A DNA stretch of 64,000 nt, from assembly GCF_030813635.1 (NCBI RefSeq), contig NZ_JAUSUM010000001.1, positions 434,001 to 498,000 on the forward strand, given 5' to 3'. A program made the translations under genes and the position numbers. Below the pieces are notes generated by a model. The model worked only from the letters and a program-made list of their open reading frames with translations, was not told the origin of the DNA and searched no databases. Source of the stretch: Salibacterium salarium. GTDB taxonomy: Bacteria; Bacillota; Bacilli; Bacillales; Marinococcaceae. Below, in pieces: positions 1 through 12,063 of the stretch; within the stretch, counting starts at the first letter, position 1; each line of letters begins with the position of its first letter.

Positions 1-1005
1 AATCCAAAACAATCGGATGCCTTTAAAGAAATATCTGATAAAAAAGCATCTAAAGTAAAAATGAGTGGGCGGGCAAAAAAGAGAGCAATATGGGCATATA
101 TATTTCTTTTACCCCAAGTTGTGTTCTTTTTTGTTTTATCTGCTTATCCGATTATAATGAGTTACGTTTATTCCTTTTATAATTGGTCTGGAATTGGTCC
201 GCTTAATGATTTCATCGGGTTTGGGAACTATAAACAATTGCTAAGTCACCCTCGATTTTGGCAGGCTTTTGAGAATTCTGTTTATTATATTATCGGAACG
301 ACCTCTATTGGTGTCGGGGTTGCATTAATACTTGCTATTGTCTTAAATGATGCAAGACTAAAAGGGAAAGGAATCTACCGCACGATTTATTTCTTACCTG
401 TCGTTACGACAACAGCCATCGTTGGTATTATTATGAATAGTATTTTCGGGATTAACGGGCTGGTTAATGAAATTCTTACAACATTTAACCTTACAAATGC
501 TCCTATTCCATGGCTGACTGACGGTGCTTTGGCCCTTTTAGTACTTATTATTGTTGGTGCTTGGAAGGGATTAGGGGTAAATATGGTATATTGGCTGGCT
601 GGTTTACAATCTATTCCAAACGAATTGTATGAATCAGCACAATTAGATGGGGCTGGTTTTTGGCAGACATTGCGGCACATTACGCTACCCCTTTTAAAAC
701 CAATGCTTGCGGTTATTGTGTTGCTTTCCTTAGTAACCGGAATCAATGCTTTTGATTTAGTAAAAACATTAACAAACGGTGGACCATATTACCAAACAGA
801 AACACTTGACTTGTTTATTTATAACTATGCTTTTTCTAGTGAACATGCAGGTGGAAATACAAGAATGGGATATGCTTCTGCTACAGGTGTTCTTTTAGGG
901 ATTTTCACCTTCGTCATAAGTTTAATATATGGAATGTTGTCTTTCCGTAAAGAAATAAAAACCTTTCTGGAAAACCGTAAGCGAAAGCGGGGCGAAGAAT
1001 CATGA
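1..1005 (+). CDS. sugar ABC transporter permease, MalF/UgpA type (5' end outside window)
   Basis: Integral membrane half of an ABC importer for a sugar or oligosaccharide. The protein has about six hydrophobic segments, and the EAA loop is visible as ESAQLDGAGFWQTLRHITLP near residue 200 counted from the ATG at 61. The frame stays open to the window edge, and that ATG has no ribosome binding site. The paralogue at 12064 has a hydrophilic N-terminal tail of similar length before its WAYxFLLPQ segment, so the true start probably lies upstream of base 1. It overlaps the next permease by 4 bases (ATGA). The binding protein that normally precedes it is presumably just outside the window. Linkage to a galactanase and a beta-galactosidase suggests galacto-oligosaccharide uptake, as in the Bacillus subtilis gan system; the substrate is inferred, not seen. 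Confidence 0.9.
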   Translation, partial: NPKQSDAFKEISDKKASKVKMSGRAKKRAIWAYIFLLPQVVFFFVLSAYPIIMSYVYSFYNWSGIGPLNDFIGFGNYKQLLSHPRFWQAFENSVYYIIGTTSIGVGVALILAIVLNDARLKGKGIYRTIYFLPVVTTTAIVGIIMNSIFGINGLVNEILTTFNLTNAPIPWLTDGALALLVLIIVGAWKGLGVNMVYWLAGLQSIPNELYESAQLDGAGFWQTLRHITLPLLKPMLAVIVLLSLVTGINAFDLVKTLTNGGPYYQTETLDLFIYNYAFSSEHAGGNTRMGYASATGVLLGIFTFVISLIYGMLSFRKEIKTFLENRKRKRGEES

Positions 1006-1832
1006 TATCGAGCAAAAGTGCACGTCTAGTTATACATTTTTGTTTAATTATATTCGGGTTGATCTGGATTTATCCGTTTGTATGGATGGTACTCTCTTCT
1101 TTGAAAACGAATACAGAGTTTTTGACGAGTGGAATCAACCCGATTCCTGAGGATCCGCAATGGAGCAATTATACCAACGCTTGGGAAAATGCAAACTTTG
1201 CTGGTTATTTTGGAAATACGGTTATCTTTACGCTGGCAACTGTATGTATTGTCATTATTTTAAGTGCTTTAACTGGGTATGCTTTAGGCAGAATTCAGTT
1301 CCCGGGTAAAAAAGCAGTAATGATTATCGTTGTCGCCATTATGTTTATCCCGAAAGGATACACCGTGATTCCTTTATATAAAATTGTCAGTGATTTAGGG
1401 TTATCAAACTCTCTGTTAGGGGTTATTGTGGCCGAAGCCTCCGGGGCCCATGTTTTATTTATTTTAATGTTTGCTTCTTTCTTTGCAAATATACCAAAAG
1501 AATTGGAAGAGGCGGCTGAAATTGATGGTTCTGGATTTTTAAGAACATTTTTCCGTATTATGCTTCCGTTAAGTGCTCCAATCGTTGCAACTACAGCAAT
1601 TATGCAGTTTATATGGACCTGGAGTTCGTTCCTGATTCCATTAGTACTAACGGTGAATAGGCCGGAGTTAAGAACGTTGGCTGTTGGGATGCAGAACTTT
1701 GTTGGGACGTATACGGCTGATTATGCAGGTATGGCAGCAGCGGCAACCATCTCTTTGTTACCTGTAATGATTATTTTCATTATTATGCAGCGTTATTTTA
1801 TCGAAGGGGTAGCAGGCGCAGTGAAAAACTAA
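1002..1832 (+). CDS. sugar ABC transporter permease, MalG/UgpE type
   Basis: Second membrane subunit of the sugar importer, 276 aa, the usual length of the family. It has six predicted membrane segments and the EAA loop ELEEAAEIDGSGFLRTFFRI near residue 170, which contacts the ATPase. It starts inside the stop codon of the first permease (ATGA), so the two are translationally coupled. It is very similar to the permease at 13039; for example, the segments GYALGR and [14 protein letters not shown] recur there with small changes. No ATP-binding protein is encoded in either cluster, so a shared MsmX/MalK-like ATPase elsewhere is expected from what is known of Bacillus oligosaccharide importers. 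Confidence 0.93.
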   Translation: MISSKSARLVIHFCLIIFGLIWIYPFVWMVLSSLKTNTEFLTSGINPIPEDPQWSNYTNAWENANFAGYFGNTVIFTLATVCIVIILSALTGYALGRIQFPGKKAVMIIVVAIMFIPKGYTVIPLYKIVSDLGLSNSLLGVIVAEASGAHVLFILMFASFFANIPKELEEAAEIDGSGFLRTFFRIMLPLSAPIVATTAIMQFIWTWSSFLIPLVLTVNRPELRTLAVGMQNFVGTYTADYAGMAAAATISLLPVMIIFIIMQRYFIEGVAGAVKN

Positions 1833-1871
1833 GGAATGAGCTGAACAAAATAAATGATAGGGGGAGAACGA

Positions 1872-3023
1872 ATGAAGAAGATAAGTCTTATATTTATGAC
1901 ATTCATACTCTCAAGTACTGTTTTGTGGAATGCAGGAGGAAATGTTGCTGCTGCAAGTCAATCATCTGCTGATCGTTTTATTAAAGGTGCTGATATTTCT
2001 AGTTTAGCTGCTGTAGAAGATAACGGCGGACAATTTTATGATAGAAGCGGAAAACTCACAGATCCCGTTGATGTTTTGGATAACCATGGAGCGAACTACA
2101 TTCGGTTAAGGCTTTGGAATAATCCTGAAGAGATGGATGGCTACAACGATGTAGAAGATACGATTTCGCTTGCAAAACGAGCAAAGGAAAGAGACATGAA
2201 GGTGCTGCTAGATTTTCACTATTCGGACTTTTGGGCGGATCCAGGACGACAAGATAAGCCGGCAGCATGGAGTGATTTATCGTCCGAAGAATTAGTGGAA
2301 GAAGTATATACCTACTCTAAGGAAGTCATTGAAAAGATGAAAGAAGAAAATGTTGCTCCAGATATGGTTCAAATTGGAAATGAGATTCAAAATGGAGTTC
2401 TTTGGCCGGACGGAGCGTTGTCAGGAGAAGATGCAGGAGGATTTGATCAACTTGCAGATGTGCTCAAAGCTGGCATTGAAGGAGTTCATGATGGGGCGTC
2501 TCATGATGATACAGAAATTATGCTGCATTTAGCAGATGGCGGGGATAATGACATGTACCAGTGGTTTTTTGATGAAATCACAGATAGAAACGTGGCGTTT
2601 GATGTTATCGGCCTTTCCTATTATCCATATTGGCACGGTACGATAGAGGAATTAAAACATAATTTAAATGATATAAGTAATAGATATGATAAAGATGTTG
2701 CTGTAGCGGAGACGTCTTATGGATACACAGATCGTGAAGGAGACGGATGGGAAAATATTTTCACAAAGCAGGAAGCAGAGATTGCGGGCTATCCAATAAG
2801 CATACAAGGACAGGCGAAGTCTTTTAGAGATGTGATGAAGGCTGTTCGAGACGTTCCGAATGACAGAGGCAGAGGTGTCTTTTATTGGGAGCCGATATGG
2901 ATTCCTGTAGAAGGAGCTGGATGGAGAAGTGGGGAAGGAAACGCCTGGGAGAATCAGGCGATGTTTGATTTTGAAGGAAGAGCTTTACCTTCTTTGAATG
3001 TCTTTCGAATGTATGGTAACTAG
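1872..3023 (+). CDS. ganB: secreted arabinogalactan endo-beta-1,4-galactanase (GH53)
   Basis: Extracellular endo-galactanase that cuts beta-1,4-galactan side chains of pectin into short oligosaccharides. It is 383 aa. An N-terminal signal peptide (MKK followed by a hydrophobic stretch, ending near AAA) fits secretion. The GH53 fold is indicated by KGADISS, YIRLRLWNNP and LLDFHYSDFWADPG. The acid/base glutamate lies in QIGNEIQNG and the nucleophile glutamate in VAETSYGYT. The start at 1872 is preferred over an in-frame ATG at 1854 because GGGGGAGA precedes it at good spacing and the shorter protein begins directly with the signal peptide. It lies 39 bases after the permeases and before a beta-galactosidase, making a depolymerise-import-hydrolyse set. 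Confidence 0.93.
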   Translation: MKKISLIFMTFILSSTVLWNAGGNVAAASQSSADRFIKGADISSLAAVEDNGGQFYDRSGKLTDPVDVLDNHGANYIRLRLWNNPEEMDGYNDVEDTISLAKRAKERDMKVLLDFHYSDFWADPGRQDKPAAWSDLSSEELVEEVYTYSKEVIEKMKEENVAPDMVQIGNEIQNGVLWPDGALSGEDAGGFDQLADVLKAGIEGVHDGASHDDTEIMLHLADGGDNDMYQWFFDEITDRNVAFDVIGLSYYPYWHGTIEELKHNLNDISNRYDKDVAVAETSYGYTDREGDGWENIFTKQEAEIAGYPISIQGQAKSFRDVMKAVRDVPNDRGRGVFYWEPIWIPVEGAGWRSGEGNAWENQAMFDFEGRALPSLNVFRMYGN

Positions 3024-3147
3024 CGATACTAAAACATTAGGACTGGATTTCAAAAACTCTGGCGTCAGCTGGGGTTTTGTTCGCCTTACTACTTGGTCGA
3101 AAAAACTATTTATAAGCGAACGAGCGTCGAATACAAAACAGAGATAG

Positions 3148-6222
<3,075 letters not shown>

Positions 6223-6227
6223 TAAAA

Positions 6228-6260
6228 AAATCAGGCAACGGTCGAGATGTTGCCTGATTT
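6228..6260. terminator. bidirectional terminator between lacZ and yesL-like gene
   Basis: A perfect 12-bp inverted repeat (AAATCAGGCAAC / GTTGCCTGATTT) with a 9-base loop. It sits between two convergent genes, with A-rich sequence on the left and T-rich on the right, so it can serve both strands. Confidence 0.88.
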
Positions 6261-6287
6261 CTACCAATATTTCTATGCGCTTTGTAA

Positions 6288-6899
6288 TTAATTTGCTGTT
6301 ATCTTTTTATCGATCTTTTCAAAAGCAGTATAAGCAAATCTCATTATTAATAGACTTAGAAAGCTTCCGGAAAAGAATACTAGAATAACGGGGAATACCA
6401 CTGTTGCGTACCAAACGACTCCAACGCTTAATACAATATAAAAGGTATGCAGGGGATAAGAGGCTCCTACAATAAACGAGTATTTGATATAATCGATAGT
6501 CTTGAAATCATAATGGGCCAAAACAGGAAATAAAAAAGACACCAGCATGAGGTACAATACGGCAGTAGTGATAAATAAAATAGACATGGCGGTACCAATA
6601 GCTCCTTGCATATTAAGGAAATAAAAGTAATCGACATATAAGATAATACCAATGATTAAAACAATCGATCCGAGTAAATTGGAACGAGAAAATTCCTTCT
6701 TGTATGCCGACCAAAATGTTGAGAATATAGGTTTATCATGCTCTCCTCTCACCCAGTCGCGAACGATTGTAAACATAGCGGTGGTAGAGGGGAAGATACC
6801 AGCAGCGACAAGACCAACGAAAGTAAATAAAATCCATAAGAGATTCAAGTGAGCTAGACGCATAATCCAATGACTTATTTTATATAGACCTGATTCCAT
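6288..6899 (-). CDS. YesL family membrane protein (DUF624)
   Basis: A 203-aa protein with about five hydrophobic segments. The N-terminal stretch, with a tryptophan-rich first helix followed by GIFPSTTAMFTIVRDWVRGE, is the signature of the DUF624/YesL family. Members are repeatedly found beside ABC importers and glycosidases for plant polysaccharides in Firmicutes, for example in the B. subtilis rhamnogalacturonan (yes) locus, but their molecular function is unknown. It is transcribed away from the ROK repressor gene, leaving about 130 bases of shared upstream DNA. A role in sugar uptake or sensing is inference from context. Confidence 0.85.
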   Translation of the reverse strand: MESGLYKISHWIMRLAHLNLLWILFTFVGLVAAGIFPSTTAMFTIVRDWVRGEHDKPIFSTFWSAYKKEFSRSNLLGSIVLIIGIILYVDYFYFLNMQGAIGTAMSILFITTAVLYLMLVSFLFPVLAHYDFKTIDYIKYSFIVGASYPLHTFYIVLSVGVVWYATVVFPVILVFFSGSFLSLLIMRFAYTAFEKIDKKITAN

Positions 6900-7032
6900 A
6901 AGTAATAATAGTCTCCTTTGTATCGATTAACCATGTAAATTATAACATAAAATGAGCAATAATAGATGTGTGTTAATTAATTTAATTTATTTATGGTATG
7001 ATGGGGAAAATTCTCGGTTGGGGGAAATGATT

Positions 7033-8253
7033 ATGATACAAACAGGAAGTTTTCAATGGATGAAATCATTGAATAAATCTATTATTTTAAACCAAATACG
7101 GACTAGTGGTCCGATATCTAGAGCACAAATCGCAAAAGATACAAAATTAACTCCTCCAACGGTGAGCAGTATTGTGAAGGAGTTGATCGAACAAGGGTTA
7201 GTGAAAGAGAGTAATCTCGGAACATCCCAAGGCGGCCGTAAACCAACGATGTTGGTTATCAACAGTAAAGAATTTTATATTATTGGAATTGATGCGGGTC
7301 CTAAGGAAATGGAGATGATTCTTTCCGACTTATCGGGGCAAATCATTTATGAAACGTCTTACCCGATTACGACCTCTATTTCTGAAGTAGAATTTATGAA
7401 TATGCTTAAAAAAGGGATTGAAGAATTTCTGGAAACATATGCACATTTACAAAAGAAAGTGATCGGTATCGGGGTTGCGATGCACGGGGTGATTGATGTT
7501 GAATCTGGAACCTCTTTGTTTGCACCGAACATGAATTTACGCAATATTCCTATCAAACAAGAGCTAGAAGACACGTTTTCCTATGTAGTGAAGGTTGAAA
7601 ATGATGCGCGGGCCATGGCTCTTGGAGAAGCATGGTTCGGAGATAGCGAAACATCTAAAAGTATGATGGCTGTTAATATGGGGCGCGGTATTGGGGCCGG
7701 TATGGTGATTGATGGAAAATTATATCATGGGGAGTACGATACAGCTGGAGAAATTGGACATATGACCCTCGATATTCACGGAAAGAAGTGCCAGTGTGGT
7801 AACCATGGCTGCCTTCAAACCGTGGCGTCAGGACCGGCTATTGCGGAAAAAGTAAAAGAATCCGTCGAATCGGGAGAGAAAAGCATTATAACAGACATGG
7901 CAGATGATGACATTTCCCGTATCAATGGGGAGCTGGTTTATCAAGCCGCACTAGAGAATGATTATGTGTGTCGGACAATCCTTGAGGAAACGGGTGTGTA
8001 TATCGGTGTTGGTTTAACAAATCTCATTCACGTCATGAATCCAGGTAAAATTGTCATAGGGGGCGGCGTTGCGAAAGCGGAAAAGTTTATATTATCACCT
8101 ATTAAGACGACGATTGCCGAAAAAGCACTGACGAAAAAAGCGAAGCAAACCCAAGTGGTAATTTCCGATTTGGGGGAACGCGCAACCTCGTTAGGAGCTG
8201 TTTCGCTTCTGTTAGTTGAATTATTTGACCCCCAAGTGGCAACGACCAAATAA
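7033..8253 (+). CDS. ROK family transcriptional repressor (NagC/XylR type)
   Basis: Sugar-responsive DNA-binding repressor of 406 aa. The N-terminus has a winged helix-turn-helix (GPISRAQIAKDTKLTPPTVS, roughly residues 23-42). The rest is the ROK sugar-kinase-like domain with the GxGxG-type loop NMGRGIGAG and the zinc-binding cysteine cluster CQCGNHGCLQ. The start at 7033 is chosen because GGGGG lies 8 bases upstream; in-frame ATGs at 6952 and 7027 are worse spaced. It stands alone between the yesL-like gene and a GH3 gene and is the only regulator in the galactan locus. It is therefore the best candidate to control one or both transporter clusters, and its ligand is probably a galactoside or related sugar (inference). 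Confidence 0.88.
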   Translation: MIQTGSFQWMKSLNKSIILNQIRTSGPISRAQIAKDTKLTPPTVSSIVKELIEQGLVKESNLGTSQGGRKPTMLVINSKEFYIIGIDAGPKEMEMILSDLSGQIIYETSYPITTSISEVEFMNMLKKGIEEFLETYAHLQKKVIGIGVAMHGVIDVESGTSLFAPNMNLRNIPIKQELEDTFSYVVKVENDARAMALGEAWFGDSETSKSMMAVNMGRGIGAGMVIDGKLYHGEYDTAGEIGHMTLDIHGKKCQCGNHGCLQTVASGPAIAEKVKESVESGEKSIITDMADDDISRINGELVYQAALENDYVCRTILEETGVYIGVGLTNLIHVMNPGKIVIGGGVAKAEKFILSPIKTTIAEKALTKKAKQTQVVISDLGERATSLGAVSLLLVELFDPQVATTK

Positions 8254-8419
8254 AATCTGACTTTATGGACTAGTTTACTAGACAAACGAAGACTGATACC
8301 AGCCAAACAGCGGAATTTACTTGCCAAAGAAGCAAGAATACTGTCCAAATTACTCCTAGAGTCATTATCTGGAATGCGTTATACTGAAAAGCACACGTTA
8401 ATGGTCAAAGGAGATCTAC

Positions 8420-9682
8420 ATGTTTAAAAATAAAAGTATCGTTATACCATGCTTGATAGGGATAATGATGTTGTCCGCCTGTACGGACAATGATTCATCG
8501 CAGGACAGGGACAGCAATACAGAGGAGCCTCAAAATATGAATCAGCAACCTATCGAATCAGATAGGAAAGAAGAGAACAATAAAGATGCTGTTGCAGAGC
8601 AGGTTGAATCAATGACATTGGAAGAAAAGATATCCCAAATGATGTATGTGGGAGTACAAGGAACGTCATTAAGTGAACAACAACGTGACACGATAGAAAA
8701 AGAACAGTTCGGAGGCCTTTTTTTATTAGAAGAAAATATAGAAAGCAGTCCGCAACTCCGACAGTATACAACAGATATTATAGAGGCTGATCAGACGAAT
8801 GATGTTCCTTTATTTATGGGGATTGATGAAGAAGGAGGCCGAGTGAGCCGTATTCCTGAACCAGTACAGAATTTTCCAACCAACCGTGTTATCGGTGAGG
8901 CCAATAGCACGGAATTGTCGGAGGATATCGGCCAACTGCTTGCTGAAAAGGTGAAAGCATATGGCTTCAATATGGACTTTGCACCGGTATTGGATGTTAA
9001 TAATAACCCGAATAATCCCGTTATTGGCGACCGGTCATTTGGGGCAAACCCCGCCGTTGTTTCTGATTTAGGAACAGCGACAATGGAAGGCATCAAAGCA
9101 GAGCAGGTCGTACCTGTGGTGAAACATTTTCCAGGACACGGGGACACGTCGGTTGATTCACATATTAATCTACCAGAAGTAAATAAATCGATGGAAACAC
9201 TGAAAGAATTTGAGCTCGTTCCGTTCCGAGACGCAATAGATGAAGGAGCGGACATGGTAATGGTGGCACATATTTTATATTCTGAAATTGATGAGGAGTA
9301 CCCGTCATCCCTGTCTGATGAAGTTATATCAGATATGCTTCGAGAAGAATTAAATTTTGATGGTGTCGTGATTACGGACGATATGACGATGGGAGCCATT
9401 ACCGAAAACTACGGAATGGCAGAAGCAGCCGTATTATCCATTCAAGCTGGTACGGATATGTTCATGATGTATGATGCAATGAATGGAAATTACGGCGAAG
9501 TGAAAGCAGCGATTTTAGAGGCTGTGGAAAACGAAGAAATCTCTGAAGATACACTGGATGAAAGTGTAGAACGGATTTTACGTCTGAAAGATGAATATAA
9601 TCTTGAAAATGAAGCACCGTCAGACATAGACGAAGAAACATTAAATCAAGACATAACAGACGTTATCAATCGACTTCCGTAA
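8420..9682 (+). CDS. nagZ: GH3 family beta-N-acetylhexosaminidase-like lipoprotein
   Basis: A 420-aa exported lipoprotein. The signal peptide ends in the lipobox LSAC near residue 20, followed by a very acidic, Asn/Gln-rich linker of about 40 residues and then a GH3 catalytic domain. NagZ-type hallmarks are visible: GIDEEGGRVSR, NMDFAPVLDVN, KHFPGHGDTSVDSH (the His of the mobile catalytic loop) and VITDDMTMGA (the nucleophile Asp). Enzymes of this group remove N-acetylglucosamine from muropeptides or chitin-derived sugars. The ribosome binding site AAAGGAGAT is good. It is not obviously part of the galactan operon and may serve cell-wall recycling. Its stop is 5 bases from the convergent SunI-like gene, with no hairpin between. 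Confidence 0.87.
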   Translation: MFKNKSIVIPCLIGIMMLSACTDNDSSQDRDSNTEEPQNMNQQPIESDRKEENNKDAVAEQVESMTLEEKISQMMYVGVQGTSLSEQQRDTIEKEQFGGLFLLEENIESSPQLRQYTTDIIEADQTNDVPLFMGIDEEGGRVSRIPEPVQNFPTNRVIGEANSTELSEDIGQLLAEKVKAYGFNMDFAPVLDVNNNPNNPVIGDRSFGANPAVVSDLGTATMEGIKAEQVVPVVKHFPGHGDTSVDSHINLPEVNKSMETLKEFELVPFRDAIDEGADMVMVAHILYSEIDEEYPSSLSDEVISDMLREELNFDGVVITDDMTMGAITENYGMAEAAVLSIQAGTDMFMMYDAMNGNYGEVKAAILEAVENEEISEDTLDESVERILRLKDEYNLENEAPSDIDEETLNQDITDVINRLP

Positions 9683-9687
9683 ACAAA

Positions 9688-9957
9688 TTAAGATGCTTCA
9701 TTCACATATTTATTTATTTTCTTTAAAAGAGAATCGACGTTTGTCGTACACAAAATATAACTGCCACTTCCCGTTGTAATAGCAATTCTATCGGTGGTGG
9801 CATAAGGAGTTCCTATTCTAATGGCTTCTTTGTCCTGCCCGCCGTAAGTGTCGTCTAATGTCACATCCGTGATATCGGAAATCGGTATTTCGGTCTTGGA
9901 TAGCTGCCATTTAATAATGAGATTGTCCTCCGATTTTTCAACTTTAATACCCATCAT
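9688..9957 (-). CDS. SunI/YnzG family small PH-like protein
   Basis: A small protein of 89 aa resembling the SunI/YnzG family, whose founding member is the sublancin immunity protein of the B. subtilis SPbeta prophage. Visible family features are an N-terminal MGIKVEKSEDNLIIKW stretch, the central ISDITDVTLDDTYGG segment and the IRIGTPYATTDRIAI strand pair, consistent with a small beta-barrel. No membrane helix is obvious. The start at the first of two adjacent ATGs is set by GGAGGG five bases upstream. No bacteriocin gene is nearby, so this is more likely a housekeeping chromosomal member of unknown role than true immunity. Confidence 0.7.
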   Translation of the reverse strand: MMGIKVEKSEDNLIIKWQLSKTEIPISDITDVTLDDTYGGQDKEAIRIGTPYATTDRIAITTGSGSYILCTTNVDSLLKKINKYVNEAS

Positions 9958-10179
9958 AAAAACCCTCCGTCTTCGCATTATAGGGGAACTATTACAATTT
10001 TATCATTCATAAAAAATTTTTCCCAGCCATAATGAAAACGGTTAAGAACACGTCTGAGACTCTCCTCGTAATGTCTAAGAAAACGTCTTAATTCTTTTCC
10101 CACTAGACATGTCTGTATCCTCTTTATTCGCTTATGAATACCTTTCATGCCAGATCCTTATTATATAGACAACAAAACA

Positions 10180-10208
10180 TTGACACCGCTTTCATAAGTA
10201 CCTATACT
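10180..10208 (+). promoter_or_regulatory. sigma-A promoter of the binding protein/permease operon
   Basis: A near-consensus promoter: TTGACA at 10180-10185, a 17-base spacer, and TATACT at 10203-10208. Transcription would start near 10215, leaving an unusually long untranslated leader of about 300 bases before the gene at 10523. The leader is AT-rich, has no convincing open frame, and carries an imperfect 12-base direct repeat (TGCTACGGTCTT at 10373, TGCTGTGGTCTT at 10468). Upstream, 9958-10179 shows only a weaker cre-like string near 10033. Confidence 0.75.
10181..10194. promoter_or_regulatory. CcpA-binding cre site overlapping the -35 box
   Basis: TGACACCGCTTTCA matches the cre consensus TGWNANCGNTNWCA at every defined position. 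It covers the -35 hexamer of the promoter, so CcpA bound here would be expected to block RNA polymerase when preferred sugars are present. Confidence 0.75.
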
Positions 10209-10522
10209 TAGTTTATATAGTAAATAAAGATTATGAAAATTAGGTTATGTGATTTTCTGTAGGGTCAACGTATGCAGCATGTTGAGTGGAAGATTATTGG
10301 ACTCAAGAATGAAAAAGTTCTTTCGTTTGGAACAAAGTTAAAAGCTTAGAATTACGGATTTAATCGATAAAAGTGCTACGGTCTTATTGATATAAATTTA
10401 TCATAGGATGAAATAAAGAAGTAATCGACGATAAAAATTCCGAATATTAGAACGAATTAAATTTTAATGCTGTGGTCTTTGTTTGAATAAAGGATAAACT
10501 AAGTTAAGAGGAGGAAATGTTG

Positions 10523-11989
10523 ATGAACCAAAAATGGGTACTTGTTTTTTCATTTGTATTTATTTTATTGGCAGGATGTGCTCAGGGAGCAGGAGAAGAC
10601 GAGAATGAAGAGGATAGTAACGACGCGGAGACTACTTTAACTTTTTGGAACAGGCTGCCGGAATTAGAATCGCACTTCCAATCTTTCATTGAAGAATTTG
10701 AAGAAGAACACCCGGATATAGCGATCAATATGGAAAATCTGGGGGCCTCAGGGAACCAACAGTTTCAAACAGCTATTAATAACGATGAGTTACCGGACAT
10801 TTTTGTGAGGGCGAATGTCATGCCTGTTAGGCAACTAGTAGAACAAAATCAACTAAAAAATTTGAATGAAATTTTTACAGACGAGATTAGGGACAATTTT
10901 CGAGATGGCACGTGGTCGGAGAATTTTACTGTTCTTGATGACGACGTTTATCAGTTACCGCTATACTCCGGTAATTCCAGTGTGATGATGTTCTATAACA
11001 AAGATGTTCTAGATACTGTAGGTATGACGGAAGAACAGATTCCAAAAACGTGGGAAGAAATGATGGAAGTCGGGAAAAACATTAATGAACAATCCAATGG
11101 AAGTATTTATGGCTTGACCCTTGGAGCTGAAGCAGGCTGGTTATCTGATATGTTTATTTCTCAGATGGGAACATCTATTACCCCTAGTATGCACACGTCT
11201 ATCGATGTAGGGAAACAGATTAATTATCAAAATGGAGAAGTTGACTTTGCGACGGACGGTACTATAGAAACCATTGAATTTATTAATGACTTGCAGGATG
11301 AAAATGTTTTAGATCCGCAAAGTGTTGAAAATGATGAGCCTACAGCACTTGCCAACTTTGCTGCCGGGAGAGCTGCTTTTTTCTTTGGAGGAAATTGGAC
11401 CGGAGCCAATTTAGTAAATGAAGAAACAGGGGCAGGATTTGAAAACTGGGGTGTTGCCCCTATGCCAACGAAAAATGGAGACCCTTATTATAGTGATTCT
11501 TTAACAACAGAAGGTTTAATGGTTTCAGAATATACGGAACATTGGGAAGAGGTTCAAACATTTTTGAATTATTTTATAGAGTACGGATATACGGAAGTTG
11601 TAGCAGCGTCTGGTGCTCATGAAACGGCATTGGCAACGGAGGTCAGCGAAGAAGAGGCGCCTTTTGAGCAATATAATGACATAACAAATATTATGAGTGA
11701 GCACAGTATGCAAGTTCCAGACATCTATAAAAGAAATATTAACACAAGTGGTGTAATACAAGATTATCATGGATCGCTTTCCTACAGCGCCGGTGAGATA
11801 TTACGTGGTTATTTACAAGGAGAAATTGATGACCTGGAAGCCGAACTTGAGGAAGCGACAGAGGAAGGGAAGAAATCGTTTGAAAGTGCTCTTAATAAAA
11901 GCGATGTTGTAGATAGAAAGGATTTTATATTTGATAATTGGGTTCCTTTTGAACCATATACAGAAGCAGATTATGAGGAACTAGAATAA
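10523..11989 (+). CDS. sugar ABC transporter substrate-binding lipoprotein
   Basis: Extracellular solute-binding protein (family 1, MalE/MdxE-like), 488 aa, anchored by a lipobox (LLAGC near residue 17). After an acidic linker the mature domain begins TTLTFWNRLPE. It shows typical binding-protein segments such as LPDIFVRANV, PLYSGNSSVMMFYNKDVL and FAAGRAAFFFGGNW. The start at 10523 is favoured over an ATG two codons earlier because GAGGAGG is then spaced by about 8 bases. It is the first gene of the operon with the two permeases at 12064 and 13039. The mature protein is strongly acidic, as expected for an exported protein of a salt-adapted organism. The ligand is probably a galacto-oligosaccharide or related glycan, by context only. 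Confidence 0.93.
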   Translation: MNQKWVLVFSFVFILLAGCAQGAGEDENEEDSNDAETTLTFWNRLPELESHFQSFIEEFEEEHPDIAINMENLGASGNQQFQTAINNDELPDIFVRANVMPVRQLVEQNQLKNLNEIFTDEIRDNFRDGTWSENFTVLDDDVYQLPLYSGNSSVMMFYNKDVLDTVGMTEEQIPKTWEEMMEVGKNINEQSNGSIYGLTLGAEAGWLSDMFISQMGTSITPSMHTSIDVGKQINYQNGEVDFATDGTIETIEFINDLQDENVLDPQSVENDEPTALANFAAGRAAFFFGGNWTGANLVNEETGAGFENWGVAPMPTKNGDPYYSDSLTTEGLMVSEYTEHWEEVQTFLNYFIEYGYTEVVAASGAHETALATEVSEEEAPFEQYNDITNIMSEHSMQVPDIYKRNINTSGVIQDYHGSLSYSAGEILRGYLQGEIDDLEAELEEATEEGKKSFESALNKSDVVDRKDFIFDNWVPFEPYTEADYEELE

Positions 11990-11998
11990 ATAGACGAG

Positions 11999-12040
11999 GG
12001 GCGAGTGTTGGGAAGAAGGAATAAACGCTCGCCCTATTTT
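11999..12040 (+). terminator. intercistronic hairpin after the binding-protein gene
   Basis: An 11-bp stem (GGGCGAGTGTT / AACGCTCGCCC, one G-U pair) with a short T-run after it, between the binding-protein and permease genes. Such hairpins commonly allow partial read-through and protect the 3' end, giving much more binding protein than permease. Confidence 0.75.
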
Positions 12041-12063
12041 TAAGCGAAAGGAGAAAACTTGAA

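Noticed and set aside
61-63. ATG at 61 as the true start of the first permease
   Set aside because: No Shine-Dalgarno sequence before it, the frame is open to the window edge, and the paralogue has a longer N-terminal tail.
9688-9957. Bacteriocin immunity function for the SunI-like gene
   Set aside because: No bacteriocin precursor, transporter or modification gene is nearby; the family includes chromosomal members with other roles.
10033-10046. Second cre-like site TGAAAACGGTTAAG
   Set aside because: The last two positions do not fit the consensus, and it lies about 150 bases upstream of the promoter, so it was not listed as a cre.
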